From Membranipora membranacea (taxonomy: Eukaryota; Bryozoa; Gymnolaemata; Cheilostomatida; Membraniporidae), in assembly GCA_914767715.1 (NCBI GenBank), contig OU612071.1, positions 25,169,681-25,233,680 on the forward strand: a DNA stretch of 64,000 nt. The letters are read 5' to 3'. The position numbers and the translations under genes are program-made. Below the pieces are notes generated by a model. The model did no database searches. It was not told the origin of the DNA and was given only the letters and a program-made list of their open reading frames with translations. This document shows, piece after piece, positions 34,197 to 46,219 of this stretch. Numbering within the stretch: the first letter of the stretch is position 1; every line of letters begins with the position of its first letter.

Positions 34197-36223
34197 ATCT
34201 ATCTGATACTTCAAAACTGTCAATGTCTGCCGTTCTAGTCAGATTATTTCATGGTGTTAATCTTATTTATCTGAATGAGTTTGAACAGGCCATTGTTACT
34301 GATACATCGAATAAGGTTAGTTTGCCTGCATCGTACAAGTTATCAGACTAGATGCTTACAGTTAGATCAATACAGATTTTGAGTCTAGGAAAAATGTAGA
34401 CTTACTGTACTTATGCAAACTTACTTTTGTTATGGAGTAAAATTTCTCTATCAAATAAACTAACACTACTATCACCAACTGCTAACAAGCGTTATGAATA
34501 ATTGTTTATTGTCCCCCCTTTCCTCTCGCAAAGTAGGATTACACAACCTGAGATGAGGGGGCGTTCGGACCCACAAGCTGTGTAAAGCTATGGGTACTAC
34601 TAAAATGATTGATGTAGTGGCAGACATAAGCACTATGGAATATACTTATCATGAAGGCTTCTAACTGATGGTAATAGATGAATATTTGAATGTTTGACCC
34701 AATAAGTATCATCATGTGTTGCAATTTTGGTAGGCCGTATATTTTCTAGCGACCCTAGCAGCTAATTACCCACGCAGTCTATCCTACGCTCTGTAATATC
34801 CTGCTAGTTATATAAACCAAGCTTAGGCAGAAGAAGTATTTTATATATGGTTAGATTAACTGCTGTCCCAGATGGCCTGTTCCAAATCACTGTGAGACAT
34901 TTCATGTGCGTTATAATAAATTAAACTAAAAGTCATGGAATACGATAAAACTTATTTTATTACTCACGTGACCTTGAGGTCAGTCTCTAGTACAGTTTGT
35001 TACTTTTGTGTCTTACGTTCTGTACACTGTTGGCAAGCTGCCGATTGACCTGAAAGAAAGTTAGATTTGATGACTTTCTAAGAATAAAAGATAATAGATG
35101 CATAACAAACAAACTATACTGGCTGGTAGCTGATCAAGATCCTGAAACAGATTATAAACAGATCACCACCATGTACAAAATTGTAAACATCTTTCCACCA
35201 CCATGTTGTAGATGATTAAGCTTTAGAGAAGCGATGCATACCTCAAACTCCTCTCCTACAGTCTAGTTCCTTCTAATCCTGATCTACTGCACCGCAGTAC
35301 AGTCGGATACAAATTTACTTGGAAGACAAACGGTCGAGTTTGTCATGCCTAAATGAGAAAATGCATGATAATATCTCTGGATTGAATATACAGCTCATAA
35401 GAGGTATAGCTTATCACAAATGAAATAAAATACCCACAACAAATACCACAAATTATTCTCATACAAAAGTTTGATGTTTTCTTTATTATTCATCGGTGTG
35501 GGTGTAATGTGTCGATATTTTATAACGCTTAGATATCATTGTTTTTAAACAATTTTATTAAGCGTTTCATAAATAAAATTCATTATTATTAGTGTATTCA
35601 AATGAGAGACTGGATTCATTCAATCATGTCAAGTTCCTTACAAGCTAAATTTTTAAAGCATTCTCAAATGCAAATTGGAATTTAGCCATATCAATTTCAC
35701 ATAAATGACTTGAATAGGCGGTGCAGTGAGAGTGTTTATAATCTTTGGTATTATTAGTTTATCACAACTAGAATCTAATACCTGATCATTCATTAATAAT
35801 ATGGCATAAATTATTGTAAGGCAACATTTAGCATTGTTTATATATTATTCATCTCTGCAAACGAGCAAAATCTGAGTTTTAAGCTTACATTCTAAAATCG
35901 CCTGAGTTGAACCCAAAAATCTGAGTAACTCGGGCTAAACCTGAGTGGTTGAGGGGCCTGTCGAAAACAATGGGGAGTAAACTGTTCTCATGCTGGAGCC
36001 ATACTAATAGATGGTAAATACATTAATATTTGAGTGTTGGCTTTGTGTTGTCAGTCCAGAAAAGTTTTTGATCTTCAACTTGGCTAGCTGCTTGGTGGGT
36101 TTCTGCTCAGCTTCACTAATAATGGCAACGATTATAGTTTAGCCTTATGTATAGTTGTGCCACAGTATTTGTGTTCGTGGTGATTAGGGCGGTGATTATA
36201 GGGGGCACTGGTTTAGATAGCTT

Positions 36224-37237
36224 CACAGAGTAAGGATATACAGAGAGGACACTTCAATGATGTTATGGTGCTTGCGGTTTTTGATTAACTGGGGGAAAAT
36301 TGTGCACAGCTGGATGCCAAAAACTCATTATCTCTATATGTTATAATGGCATTTTTCTTGCAGACATCCCTACCTTTGATGGGCCATAATTCATTCTGTA
36401 TTTATCCTAAAGACTGATTTCTAACTTTGTTGGAATGTCCAACCTTCAAGCTATACACCATATTGCTGTCATTTTTTGTTAGGATTCATAGGCTAAGAGT
36501 AATCCAGGTTTTTAAAATGAGTTTTTTCATATAGATTTACAAGTGACACTGACAATTGATAGACGACTGGTCATCAAAATTAGGAAATGTCCCAAGCCCC
36601 ATGTAAATCTATATGATAAAACACATTTTAAAAACCTGGATTACTCATAGCCTATGTATCCTAGGAAAAATGACAATAATATGGTGTATAGCTTGAAGAT
36701 TGGACATTTCAGAAAAGTTGGAAATCAGTCTTTAGGATAAATACAGAATGAATTATGACCTATCAAAGTTGGCTATGTCTGCATGACAGAACTCCAGTGC
36801 AACTTATATACATTCTGAAATTGGCAGGTGGCCAGATTGATGAATTTCCCCCAGTGGATAAAAACCGCAGGCACTATAACGATCATTGAAGTGGCCCCTC
36901 TGTATATCCTTACTCTGTGATATGATATAACTCATTTTAAAAACACAGATAGCTCATAGCCTTTGTATCCTAGCAAAAAATGATGATAATATGGTGCATA
37001 GCTTGAAGGTTGGACATTCTAACAAAGTTGGAATTCAGTCTTTAGTATAAATTGAATGAATAGAATGAATTATGGCCCATCAAAGGTAGAGATGTCTGCA
37101 AGAAAAATGACATTATAACATATAGAGATAATGAGTTTTCGGCATCCAGCTGTGCACAATTTTCCCCAGCTAATCAAAAACCCCGCAGGCACTATAACGA
37201 TCATTGAAGTGTCCTCTCTGTATATCCTTACTCTGTG
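36224..37237 (+). mobile_element. Foldback element with 7-bp target duplication, extra arm
   Basis: Ends CACAGAGTAAGG…CCTTACTCTGTG, flanked by ATAGCTT at 36217-36223 and 37238-37244. The first 696 bp (36224-36919) is almost wholly two inverted arms of about 330 bp with a small centre near 36570. A further 318 bp (36920-37237) is a second right arm that pairs better with the left arm in its outer 150 bp. No ORF, so it is non-autonomous. A transcript would fold into a long hairpin. Confidence 0.85.
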
Positions 37238-38249
37238 ATAGCTTGTTGCTAAAGACAGCTTCTATAGTTTCCAAGTCTTTGATGGAGAGGGAGTTTACAA
37301 TAATGAATTGTTTGGGATTTGCGATGTTTCACCGTGAGCTTTGACTTTTGAGAGAGCGCATGGAGACGTTGTATATCCAGTTTAAAAGGGATTGATCAGA
37401 TTAGACTAGCTTGATATATGGTATTGAAGGCACTGCTGAAATTGATGGACCAGCTCTGACATAGTTCACAGCCACTTTACCGATAGGCTCTGTGACGTTG
37501 TCTAGTAGGGTTATGAGGGCGTAGCCAGTCAGTTTTGAAGCTTTGTATGCGTACTTGGTATGATCAGTGATGAAAAATGTAGTCTGCGAGTGTTCTTGCG
37601 ATTCTGGTCAATACTCGATGGGGGCAACCGAACAAAGGGGCATTATACAGTGAAAGTTTGGCGTTAGTGTCAGCTAACATTTTCATACTCAATCATCATA
37701 AAGAACATCATGTTTATAATTACATTAGTGTATAGGAGCAGCCATATTTTCTTGGAATTTGCAATGATCACGAACACACCATGGTATCGGAAGTATCCTT
37801 ATTCACAAATTATTCATTATTAATAAGTGAACTATAGTGAGTTTGTGTCAACTAACTATGATTGATGGATCTTAAGTGCAAAATTCAAGGGGTAAACGCA
37901 TTTGTCAAATTGACACAATAAGCTGAAATAAATTAATCTATTATTGTCTGTTATTGTTTTCGATAATCTTAAAAAAAGGTTAGGAATTAGGACCAAGGGT
38001 TCATCTCAGGTCACCAGACATCGGAACATAACCTTTAGCCAAATGACACAAAATTAAACAAAACTCAAGGACTTCAAATTTATAAAGACATTTTTAAGAA
38101 AATAAACTTATAGTGTTATTTATTAAAAATACTGATAGCCTGTGATCTAAACAGTCTGTTTGGAGATAAATGTGGCGGCGTAGAGACTTGAAATGCCCAG
38201 ATGGTTAGAGGGTTAGGTGCGTTGGTGGAATCCGCCCTATTTTCCAGCC

Positions 38250-38570
38250 ATTTCCCCACCTCTTGTTATCCCGCTCTGCTGTTTTCCCACCTAGACATTT
38301 TCCCACCGAGCCATTATCCCATCTGGTTGATTTCCCACTGTGCCATTTTCACACCTGGATGATTTCCCACCAATATAGATTTCCACCTGGACGTTTTCCC
38401 ACCAATCCATTTTAACACCTAGATATTTTCTCAACAAGCCATTTTCCCACCAGACCGTTTTCCCACCAAACAACTTTTCCCAACAGGACAATTTCCCAAC
38501 AAACAATTTTCCCAACAAGACAATTTACTACAGTGCTGTTTTCACACCACAAAAATCTTTCACCGCACAT
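38250..38570 (+). repeat. TTTTCCCACC minisatellite (17-18 bp units) in U2
   Basis: About 15 degenerate units of TTTTCCCACCxxxCCA. The inverse copy in U3 is at about 46445-46690. The reverse-strand open frame here (repeated WWEN/GGK) is a product of the repeat. Confidence 0.75.
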
Positions 38571-38845
38571 TTTTCCTTCGTAGCCTTTTTTTTCCCGCTA
38601 AGCCGTTCACGTTACACAAATATGTTAACAATGTTCACATCCAGCCAACACTTGAGAAAGTAGCTTTGGAAATGGAGATGTGACTTTATCGGTAGCGGGT
38701 TGATTTTGGTTTGAGTTTTTTATTGCACAAGTTAGTCCAAGTGGTTGATTTCATCAAAATTGTCTCCTTGTTATAAACTTCTTTTTTGAGAAAACAAATT
38801 AATGGTGCCTATGCCAATTCTCAAAAGTTTTGAGCCATTTAATCA

Positions 38846-39187
38846 TTGCCCGAGCTGAAGAGATTATCATATAAGCGGTTATTCGCCATATCACTCTACA
38901 AAATTAAACTTACATCATATGCTATCCGCCACATGGCTTTCGGTAAAGATGGTTTTACTGGTCTACAAGCTTTTATCAATCAACCACCAAAGAATGTAAA
39001 AAAAATTCTCACTCTATGTATATTCACGCACATGATCCTTTCCAAGATGTCAATGAATATTATTCAAGTTACAACAATTATTTGCTTTGATCAGGGACCC
39101 TTCCTGCTTTCACCATATCAACAGTTTGAATTAATGTTAGAATTGTTTCCACTTGTAAAAAGAAGGGACAACTACCTGCAATACTAA
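38846..39187 (+). CDS. Uncharacterised frame in U2, shared with U3
   Basis: 113 codons; from LFAISLYKI to RRDNYLQY the 100-residue product is the same in U3 (45863-46219, reverse strand) apart from about five changes. I do not recognise a domain. The two copies differ by few bases overall, so preservation may reflect recent duplication rather than selection. It could be a remnant of a transposon protein. Low confidence that it is expressed. Confidence 0.3.
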   Translation: MPELKRLSYKRLFAISLYKIKLTSYAIRHMAFGKDGFTGLQAFINQPPKNVKKILTLCIFTHMILSKMSMNIIQVTTIICFDQGPFLLSPYQQFELMLELFPLVKRRDNYLQY

Positions 39188-39364
39188 ATGCAATTGGTGA
39201 TGACCAACAAGCATGAACAATTGAACATATTTGGTTGCATTAAAGAATTTATGCTGATAAATAAGGGTGGCCATTTAAAGCAGACAAGGCATAGATGATA
39301 CTTGGTTAATTATACTTGTAAACCAAAGACTGAGCTTTTGTAAGCATATCTATACACAATTTGG

Positions 39365-41498
39365 TTGTATGCTCTGTCTACATTATCTGATCAATTAAAA
39401 TATTGTTAAGATTATGGGCATACTATTTATTTGTTTCATGTTGAAGGTTTCTACTCAGTGAAATTTCTATTGAACACGTAAATATAATATGAAAATACGA
39501 CTAACAAAGTTATGGATTGAGTAAAAACGTAAAAAATGTATAATAAACAGTCAACCTGTGCCCCTTCTTTGCAACCTTCAAAGGTATCTAAGGCAAATAT
39601 AAATACCAAAAGTGTGATAATATTCAAAACATTCCAAAGACAATTTTTAGCCTTTCATGTTAACCCTCAATCTAGGACTTGGAGGGGTTCTAGAGATGTA
39701 TATATCGAAGCAGTCTGAAAACCAAAACCGTCACCACGTGACAAGGCTATTGCTGTTCAACTTAGGTATTTTCTGTTTTATTTATTTTTAGGCTGACAAA
39801 CTTGAGAAATACAAAGCTTAAAAATTAGTTAACTGAAAAAATTCAATTTGCAAAATCTTGTCATTATAACACTGCTTTTTGCCTCCAGCTATTAAAAAAT
39901 AGTAAAAGGAAACCCCATCTTTAAACAGGGGACAAATTCTCCTGAAACAATTATAGACCTGAATTACTATTTTATAATTTTTTTTCTCTAAATGCATTTA
40001 CCACTAAAATATTCAACCATAAAATATTATAGAGGAAATTATTGACATGTGGTATAATTGACAGTGCCCTTAGGCTATCGGAATCATAATTACGCCGGTG
40101 AGTAATATTTTTTTAAATATTGAACTTAGACCAATATCGAAATAGGACTTCCCCTATCAATAAATATCAGCTGAATTTATAGGAATTATGCTGGCTCCTC
40201 TATCGCATTAGGAGATCATCAGACAATAACTGTAACTGAACCTCATGCTGCAGTTGGAAAATTTGTGAGTAATGTCAAACCATCCAGTTTTGGTATGGAA
40301 ACTAAGAAGCGTCCCACACTTGCTATGACAACATTAAGGTGTAACATTTTAGAGGGATAGTTAATGCATGTTTTCTTCTTTTTCTACAAGAAAAAACAAT
40401 GCTGTGATCTATTTCTATTAAAATTACTCCAAATGCGCACAGTGCTCCCTGTTTTCCGGGCCCCCTTGTGCACTTCGCCAGGTTTACTGCAGGATTTAGA
40501 TATGGGTCTTCCTGCTCTCCGCTCGTACTCACTCCTTTTTGGTGACTTAATATCAATTAAATGCAGAAAAGTGTTTAGTCTTCTCTTCAGAAGAATAAAG
40601 CGATTTGATTGAAAACCAATAATTTTAACAATTTCATCCAACCCGCAACAAGAATTGGCGAAAAAAATACATATTTGAGATCAAATTCTTGTTAAAAATA
40701 CAAATCCGCATATCGGGTCAATGCACCGTAGAATCTGATCATATCATATGCTGGTGTGTGCAGGGGATAGGAACGAACATCCGCTTGAATGAACGCGGAC
40801 GGAACTTAAATTAGCACGAATGAACGTAGACTGGTATGAAGTCAATAATCCTGAAATGAACGCAGAAAGTGCTGGATTGAACGTCGACTGCATTAGTATA
40901 TAGAATCAACGCAAGAGCAACTCCCCAAAATATTTGTGTGAATTAATGATGATCATACGCAAGGCACTAGCATCTGTTTATGATGATTGTTACTAAATTT
41001 CTGATGGCTAGATGGAATCAATCAGAAATTTGGTAAAAAAACTGATGTGGTAATGAAATACCGAAAGAGAAACAGTGACCCTTTGTATATTTCATCACCA
41101 AAACAATGGTCAAGCATTAAAGAAATCAGGTGCAACTAATGAATTGTAGAAGTTTACACCTTGGTTCACTATTATTTTTCTGTGAACATTCATTTGTTGT
41201 AACTTGGTAATTGTGACAGTGCACATTGTTTTCCCTGCACACTGTCCACCAGTCGTCATATATCAAAATGGCTAACTCGTTTCAGCAATGTGGTACAGTT
41301 ATAACATTTGTTATGTCCGTGACAATAACATAAAGATGTGTTTTTATCTATCACCTATGTTCATTGTATGGACACACACCAAAGTCATGCTGTAATTCAA
41401 TCGATGACGTCATATCAACTGCTAGTTTTTTAGCCGACTGTCAAGTCCCATCACTGTCAGCGACTTTAATCAAGTTTTTAAAAAAGCCTTTGTCTTAA
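39365..41498. other. Outer part of the centre between U2 and U3
   Basis: AT-rich, no recognised gene. Frames at 40364-40612 (+) and 40384-40641 (-) overlap each other and have no known motif. Near 40790-40890 a word of the type GAACG(C/T)-GAC recurs loosely (GAATGAACGCGGACGGAAC, GAATGAACGTAGACTGG, GAACGTCGACTGC). Confidence 0.35.
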
Positions 41499-42104
41499 AG
41501 ACTTTGTTTGAGGCTGCTCTTTTGTATCACATCTTATTCTCCATATTCTATTCTATCATGTGAGCGATTTTCAGCTTTAGAATCCAAATATTGAGGAAGT
41601 TATGGCCTCTCAAACTTCCAAGGTGACGGCAATTTATCGGCAGTAAGAATCAGCCGGCAATCCCTTGGGTACGTCACAACCAGCTAACCTAGTTGGTCCA
41701 AGTGGCGTGATGGTCTGAATTTTGATCATCATCTTATCTTTGTGATTATTAGTGTATTAACTAATAACTCATAATGTCTATGTCACATGTCTATGGTTGT
41801 GACATACCCCAGGGGAAACATCCGCTTATTCCCAATGCTTATTGAAGGCAATCACCCTGGAAGTTTGAGAGGCCATAACTTCCTCAATATTTGGATTCTA
41901 AAGCTGAAAATCGCTCACATGATAGAATAAAATATGGAGAATAAGATGTGAAACAAAAGAGCAGCCTCAAACAAAGTATTTAAAGACTTAGTTTGAGGCT
42001 GCTATCTTCTATCAAATTTTCTTCTCCATATTTTATTCTATCATGTGAGCAATTTTCAGCTTTAGAATCCAAATATTGAGGAAGTTATGGCCTCTCAAAC
42101 TTCC
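41499..42104. repeat. Three-arm inverted repeat (foldback type)
   Basis: A 122-bp arm starting AGACTTTGTTTGAGGCTGCT and ending AACTTCCA occurs at 41499-41620 (+), 41858-41979 (-) and 41984-42104 (+). Arms 1 and 2 form a foldback around a 237-bp centre, and arm 3 lies back to back with arm 2. A truncated end of the same family is at about 19940-19985. Confidence 0.75.
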
Positions 42105-42174
42105 AGCGTGATAACCTTCAATTGGCATTGCCGCTACCATCGCACTACTAGGTCCAGCTCTTCAAGCTTGTAGA

Positions 42175-42290
42175 CATTATAGCTCAGCATTAGCGGCGTT
42201 GCCTGCATGGCCATTTGGACCTGGGTTCGAGACCCTCTATATCTCTGTACATTTTGATCATCATCATATCTATTAGTATATCACACTAAG
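42175..42290 (+). repeat. Possible tRNA-derived SINE head
   Basis: TAGCTCAGCATTAGCGG resembles a pol III A box, and GGGTTCGAGACC about 40 bp later resembles a B box, the spacing of a tRNA promoter. No cloverleaf can be drawn. The tail TTTTGATCATCATC is shared with about 41720. Confidence 0.4.
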
Positions 42291-42323
42291 TATGACGCGT
42301 TGTGACGTCCCACTCTGAGGGAT

Positions 42324-42950
42324 TTGTACAAAAACTTTGCAAAACTGTCAAAGCAGGCCCTGACAGATATTGAACTAAGCATTATTGATCATGGTTCACT
42401 ATCTATATTAGCTAAGTATAGGCCTCAACTACAGGTAAAATCCCAAACATGGGAAGCTATGACAGAAAAAGAGAGAGAAATGAAGCGGCAGAAACTCCTT
42501 ACAGGGAAAGTGAGCAGGCCAAGAAAGTATGGTAGACCTACCACAAGGAGCGACATACTGAAACCTGGTTCGAGGAAAAGCAGAAAGCCTCACCAGAAGA
42601 TAAGACTCAGACAGAACAGGAATAGGTGCCTCTCAAAGGTACATAAGCTTAGAGATTATTTCCACCTCTGTCGCTCAACAACAACTAACACAGACCAGAA
42701 ATGCCACCAATGTTCTGGGGAAATCAAAAAGATCAAGCAAGGTATTGACTCCTTGTTAACTAGGGGGTATTACATAGACGAAAATAAAAAGAAACAAGTT
42801 TGCGTCGTCCATCTGAAATGCCTGTCACGCAGCTTGTTTTATAGAAGAAAACTGCACAAATGCCCAGAGTTTGAAGGCCTACTGACTGAGGAGCACATTG
42901 ATCTATTACCTGATGCAGATTATGCTGCAGACACCGACAGCAGTGAATGA
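42324..42950 (+). CDS. Orphan basic protein with a Cys-rich C-terminal segment
   Basis: 208 codons, ATG to TGA, uninterrupted. The middle (about residues 50-110) is very basic (KREMKRQK, KSRKPHQKIRLRQNRNR). Residues about 115-180 hold paired cysteines and histidines (CHQC … CVVHLKCLS … HKC) that could bind zinc. The tail is acidic (DADYAADTDSSE). I do not recognise the family. A frame of this length in AT-rich repeat DNA is unlikely by chance, and its position between repeats suggests a transposon-associated or captured gene, perhaps nucleic-acid binding. The 5' end may continue upstream through an intron: TTTGTACAAAAACTTTGC contains no clear UTR signal. Confidence 0.5.
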   Translation: MYKNFAKLSKQALTDIELSIIDHGSLSILAKYRPQLQVKSQTWEAMTEKEREMKRQKLLTGKVSRPRKYGRPTTRSDILKPGSRKSRKPHQKIRLRQNRNRCLSKVHKLRDYFHLCRSTTTNTDQKCHQCSGEIKKIKQGIDSLLTRGYYIDENKKKQVCVVHLKCLSRSLFYRRKLHKCPEFEGLLTEEHIDLLPDADYAADTDSSE

Positions 42951-44110
42951 CTGAAGACTATTAATAAATGTCTGCCCTAACAAAGAATTGTGCCAGCTAA
43001 ATTTCCTAAACCAAAAGCTCAGTAAGTGTCCTTTTCAATCTGGCTGTAAAATATTTTGTGAACTTATCATTTCCTTTTGTTAAAGAGTATTTCTTATTTT
43101 GAGCATGTGTTATCATTTTTTTGCTGCTTCAAAGTCATACTGCTGTAAAGTTGCGGAAGCTCGCTTATTTACCCCTTACTTTGCCAGTACCTTTACTGTC
43201 ATAAATCAATCCGAAATCAATACAGTTTGTTGGAAGAAAGAACACAGTATTTTGGTGAAATATCAACCTTTATCTTAGTGACAGTGAGCAACATTAATGT
43301 ACAATTCAACACCAAACCGTATGTGACACCAAAGATACTTAAACTTAAACAACCCAAATGACATGAGATTGAGATTCAGTAATCGTGAGATATCGACATG
43401 CACTTTTCTATAGCTATTCAAGGATTGAGCGCTACCATTTATAGCTGCAAGCAGCAACCATACAATAAGTGGCCATCTGACAAAATCTCTCAAAAATTAT
43501 ACCTGTAACTATACTAATACTAGAGATTTGCGTTTGAGTTATTTTATTGTTTCCGGGACTTCCTACTGCGCAGTTGTTTCATACTTCACATTTGTTTCTT
43601 CCACCTTCATGAGCCCTCACTCCTTTGATCCCAATATACTGCGCTTGGTTTCTACATCAGTGTTTTGGGACATCATATCTGTTCCACTTTGATGTAAAAT
43701 TTCGAAAGATGTTGATTTGAAACATTTTGTTGAGGGCACCTTGGTAAAGCTCACTGTTGGAACATTTCACTATCAATTTGATATTGCATAAGTAAACACA
43801 TGACAGGATCTTGACATTCAGCCAGGATCAGTGATCACTTCGCATTGGTTATCATTCTGGCTCTATTGGATTATATTGATGGGTAAACAAGAGAAAATAG
43901 TCTCCATCAGATCCACCACGATTGCGAGGTGAATGCTGTCACTGCCTTCGTAAGTAAGTATTATTTAAAACTTCAGTTCAACATTTTGAAAGTTACCTGC
44001 ATTTCAAGAAAATAAAAATGATACAGTAGTGCCATTGGAAGGCAAATTGTGTACTTTATGACCCAGTGTCCACAAAAGATAATATCTGCTGATTGATTTT
44101 ACAAACATCA
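42951..44110. other. Non-coding stretch between orphan ORF and satellite
   Basis: No supported feature. AATAAA at about 42963, just after the orphan ORF stop, could be its polyadenylation signal. Confidence 0.35.
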
Positions 44111-45683
44111 GGCTGTTAAAAGCTGGGGATGGGGTTGTAGTTCATTTTCTATGCGTTGAGATCAATTTTTGAGGAAAAAAATATTTTTCCGCATTTCCCA
44201 AAAAATTTATTTTTATCACTTGATTTCTACTAAAAACACTCATATGATACAGTGGTGATGGCTCAATGTCTTTCCGATAGTTTTTTCTAGCATCATCATA
44301 AAATTCAAGGTGAAAAACGATTTTCCGCATTTTCGAAAACGCGGAAAACGATTTTCCGCGTTTTCGAAAAAAGAAAACCTGAAATTCAGGCCGTTAAAAG
44401 ATGGGGATGATATCTTAATGGGTTAAAGTTCATTTTCTATGCACTGAGATCAATTTTTGAGGTAAAAAATATTTTCCGCATTTTCCAAAAAAAAAATTTT
44501 TAACATCATGAAATTCAAGGTGAAAAACGATTTTCCGCATTTTCGAAAACGCGGAAAACGATTTTCCGCGTTTTCGAAAAAAGAAAAACCTGAAATTCAG
44601 GCCGTTAAAAGATGGGGATGATATCTTAATGGGTTAAAGTTCATTTTCTATGCACTGAGATCAATTTTTGAGGTAAAAAATATTTTCCGCATTTTCCAAA
44701 AAAAAAAATTTTTAGCATCATGAAATTCAAGGTGAAAAACGATTTTCCGCATTTTCGAAAACGCGGAAAACGATTTTCCGCGTTTTCCAAAAAAGAAAAA
44801 CCTGAAATTCAGACCGTTAAAAGATGGGGATGATATCTTAATGGGTTACAGCTCGTTTTCTATGCACTGAGATCAATTTTTGAGGAAAAAAATATTTTCC
44901 GCATTTTCCAAAAAAAAATTTTTTCGATTGTTTTCTACCAAAAACACTCATATGACACAGTAGTGCTGCCTCAATGTCTTTCCGGTAGTTTTTTTAGCAT
45001 CATCTAGAAATTCAAGGTGAAAAAAGATTTTCCGCATTTTCGAAAACGCGGAAAACGATTTTCCGCGTTTTCCAGAAAAGAGAAACCTGAAATTCAGGCC
45101 GTTAAAAGATGGGGATGATATCTTAATTGGTTACAGTTCATTTTCTATGCACTGAGATCAATTTTTGAGGAAAAAAATATTTTCCGCATTTTCCAAAAAA
45201 AAATTTTTTTTCAATTGATTTCTACCAAAAACACTCATATGACACAGTAGTGCTGCCTCAATGTATTTCCGGTAGTTTTTTTTAGCATCATCATGAAATT
45301 CAAGGTGAAAAACGATTTTCCGCGTTTTCCAAAAAAGAAAAACCTGAAATTCAGGCCGTTAAAAGATGGGGATGATATCTTTATGGGTTACAGTTCATTT
45401 TCTATGCACTGAGATCAAGTTTTGAGGAAAAAAACATTTTCCGCATTTTCCAAAAAAATGATTTTTATCACTTGATTTTTACCAAAAACACTCATATGAT
45501 ACAGTGGTGATGGCTCAATGTCTTTCCAGTAGTTTTTTTTAGCATCATCAACAAATACAAGGTGAAAAACGATTTTCCGCGTTTTCGAAAACGCGGAAAA
45601 CGATTTTCCGCATTTTCGAAAACGCGGAAAATCGTTTTCCGCGATGAAACTGATTTTCCGCCTTTCCGCGTTTTCCAGAACCC
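44111..45683 (+). repeat. Satellite with TTTTCCGC/GCGGAAAA palindromic core, six units
   Basis: Units start at the word GTTAAAAG(A/C)TGGGG at 44115, 44393, 44604, 44816, 45101 and 45358, giving spacings of 278, 211, 212, 285 and 257 bp. The two length classes differ by a segment containing CCAAAAACACTCATATGA. Each unit holds CGATTTTCCGCATTTTCG and its inverse, so each unit can form local hairpins. The last unit has extra copies of this core and abuts the inner end of U3. Confidence 0.85.
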
Positions 45684-45862
45684 GACCAAATTGTGTATAG
45701 ATATGCTTACAAAAGCTCAGTCTTTGGTTTACAAGTATAATTAACCAAGTATCATCTATGCCTTGTCTGCTTTAAATGGCCACCCTTATTTATCAGCATA
45801 AAGTCTTTAATGCAATCAAATATGTTCAATTGTTCATGCTTGTTGGTCATCACCAACTGCAT

Positions 45863-46219
45863 TTAGTATTGCAGGTAGTTGTCCCTTCTTTTTACAAGTG
45901 GAAACAATTCTAACATTAATTCAAACTGTTGATATGGTGAAAGCAGGAAGGGTCCCTGATCAAAGCAAATAATTGTTGTAACTTGAATAATATTCATTGA
46001 CATCTTGGAAAGGATCATGTGCGTGAATATACATAGAGTGAGAATTTTTTTTACATTGTTTGGTGGTTTATTGATAAAAGCTTGTAGACCAGTAAAACCA
46101 TCTTTACCGAAAGCCATGTGGCAGATAACATATGATGTAAGGTTAATTTTGTAGAGTGATATGGCGAATAACCGTAGTATGATAATCTCTTCAGCTTGGG
46201 CAATGATTAAATGGCTCAA
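45863..46219 (-). CDS. Uncharacterised frame in U3, shared with U2
   Basis: 118 codons; same product as 38846-39187 over the last 100 residues (FGKDGFTGLQAFIN … FDQGPFLLSPYQQ), with a different N-terminus because the upstream frame has shifted. No domain recognised. Confidence 0.3.
   Translation of the reverse strand: MSHLIIAQAEEIIILRLFAISLYKINLTSYVICHMAFGKDGFTGLQAFINKPPNNVKKILTLCIFTHMILSKMSMNIIQVTTIICFDQGPFLLSPYQQFELMLELFPLVKRRDNYLQY

Larger units (their letters stand above)
32412..36065 (+). repeat. Composite repeat U, copy 1 (plus orientation)
   Basis: Collinear with 47200-50815 (copy U3), but without the foldback element and with an extra LINE fragment at 33681-34196. The first 740 bp is a degenerate LINE reverse transcriptase (…LITPLDNVTEHIDKVAVNYV…, …ILNWIYNLS…). 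Then come a CA microsatellite, unique sequence and a frame resembling a LINE C-terminus (DPETDYKQITTMY) at about 35130-35350. At about 36060 (CAGTCCAGAAAAGTT) it meets copy U2 head to head. Confidence 0.8.
36066..39364 (-). repeat. Composite repeat U, copy 2 (minus orientation)
   Basis: Reverse complement of 45687-48358. In + strand order it carries a LINE fragment split by the foldback element, about 550 bp of AT-rich sequence (37680-38180), the TTTTCCCACC minisatellite, and a conserved 100-codon frame. The inner end (ATTTGGTTGTA at 39364) matches the inner start of U3 at 45687, so U2 and U3 form an inverted pair around a 6.3-kb centre. Confidence 0.85.

Noticed and set aside
38291-38518. 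Trp/Gly/Lys-repeat frame
   Set aside because: Product of the TTTTCCCACC minisatellite.
44142-45744. Short repeats with inverted cores considered as a CRISPR-like array
   Set aside because: Units are over 200 bp with no unique equal-length spacers, the genome is animal, and no cas genes are present; it is a satellite.
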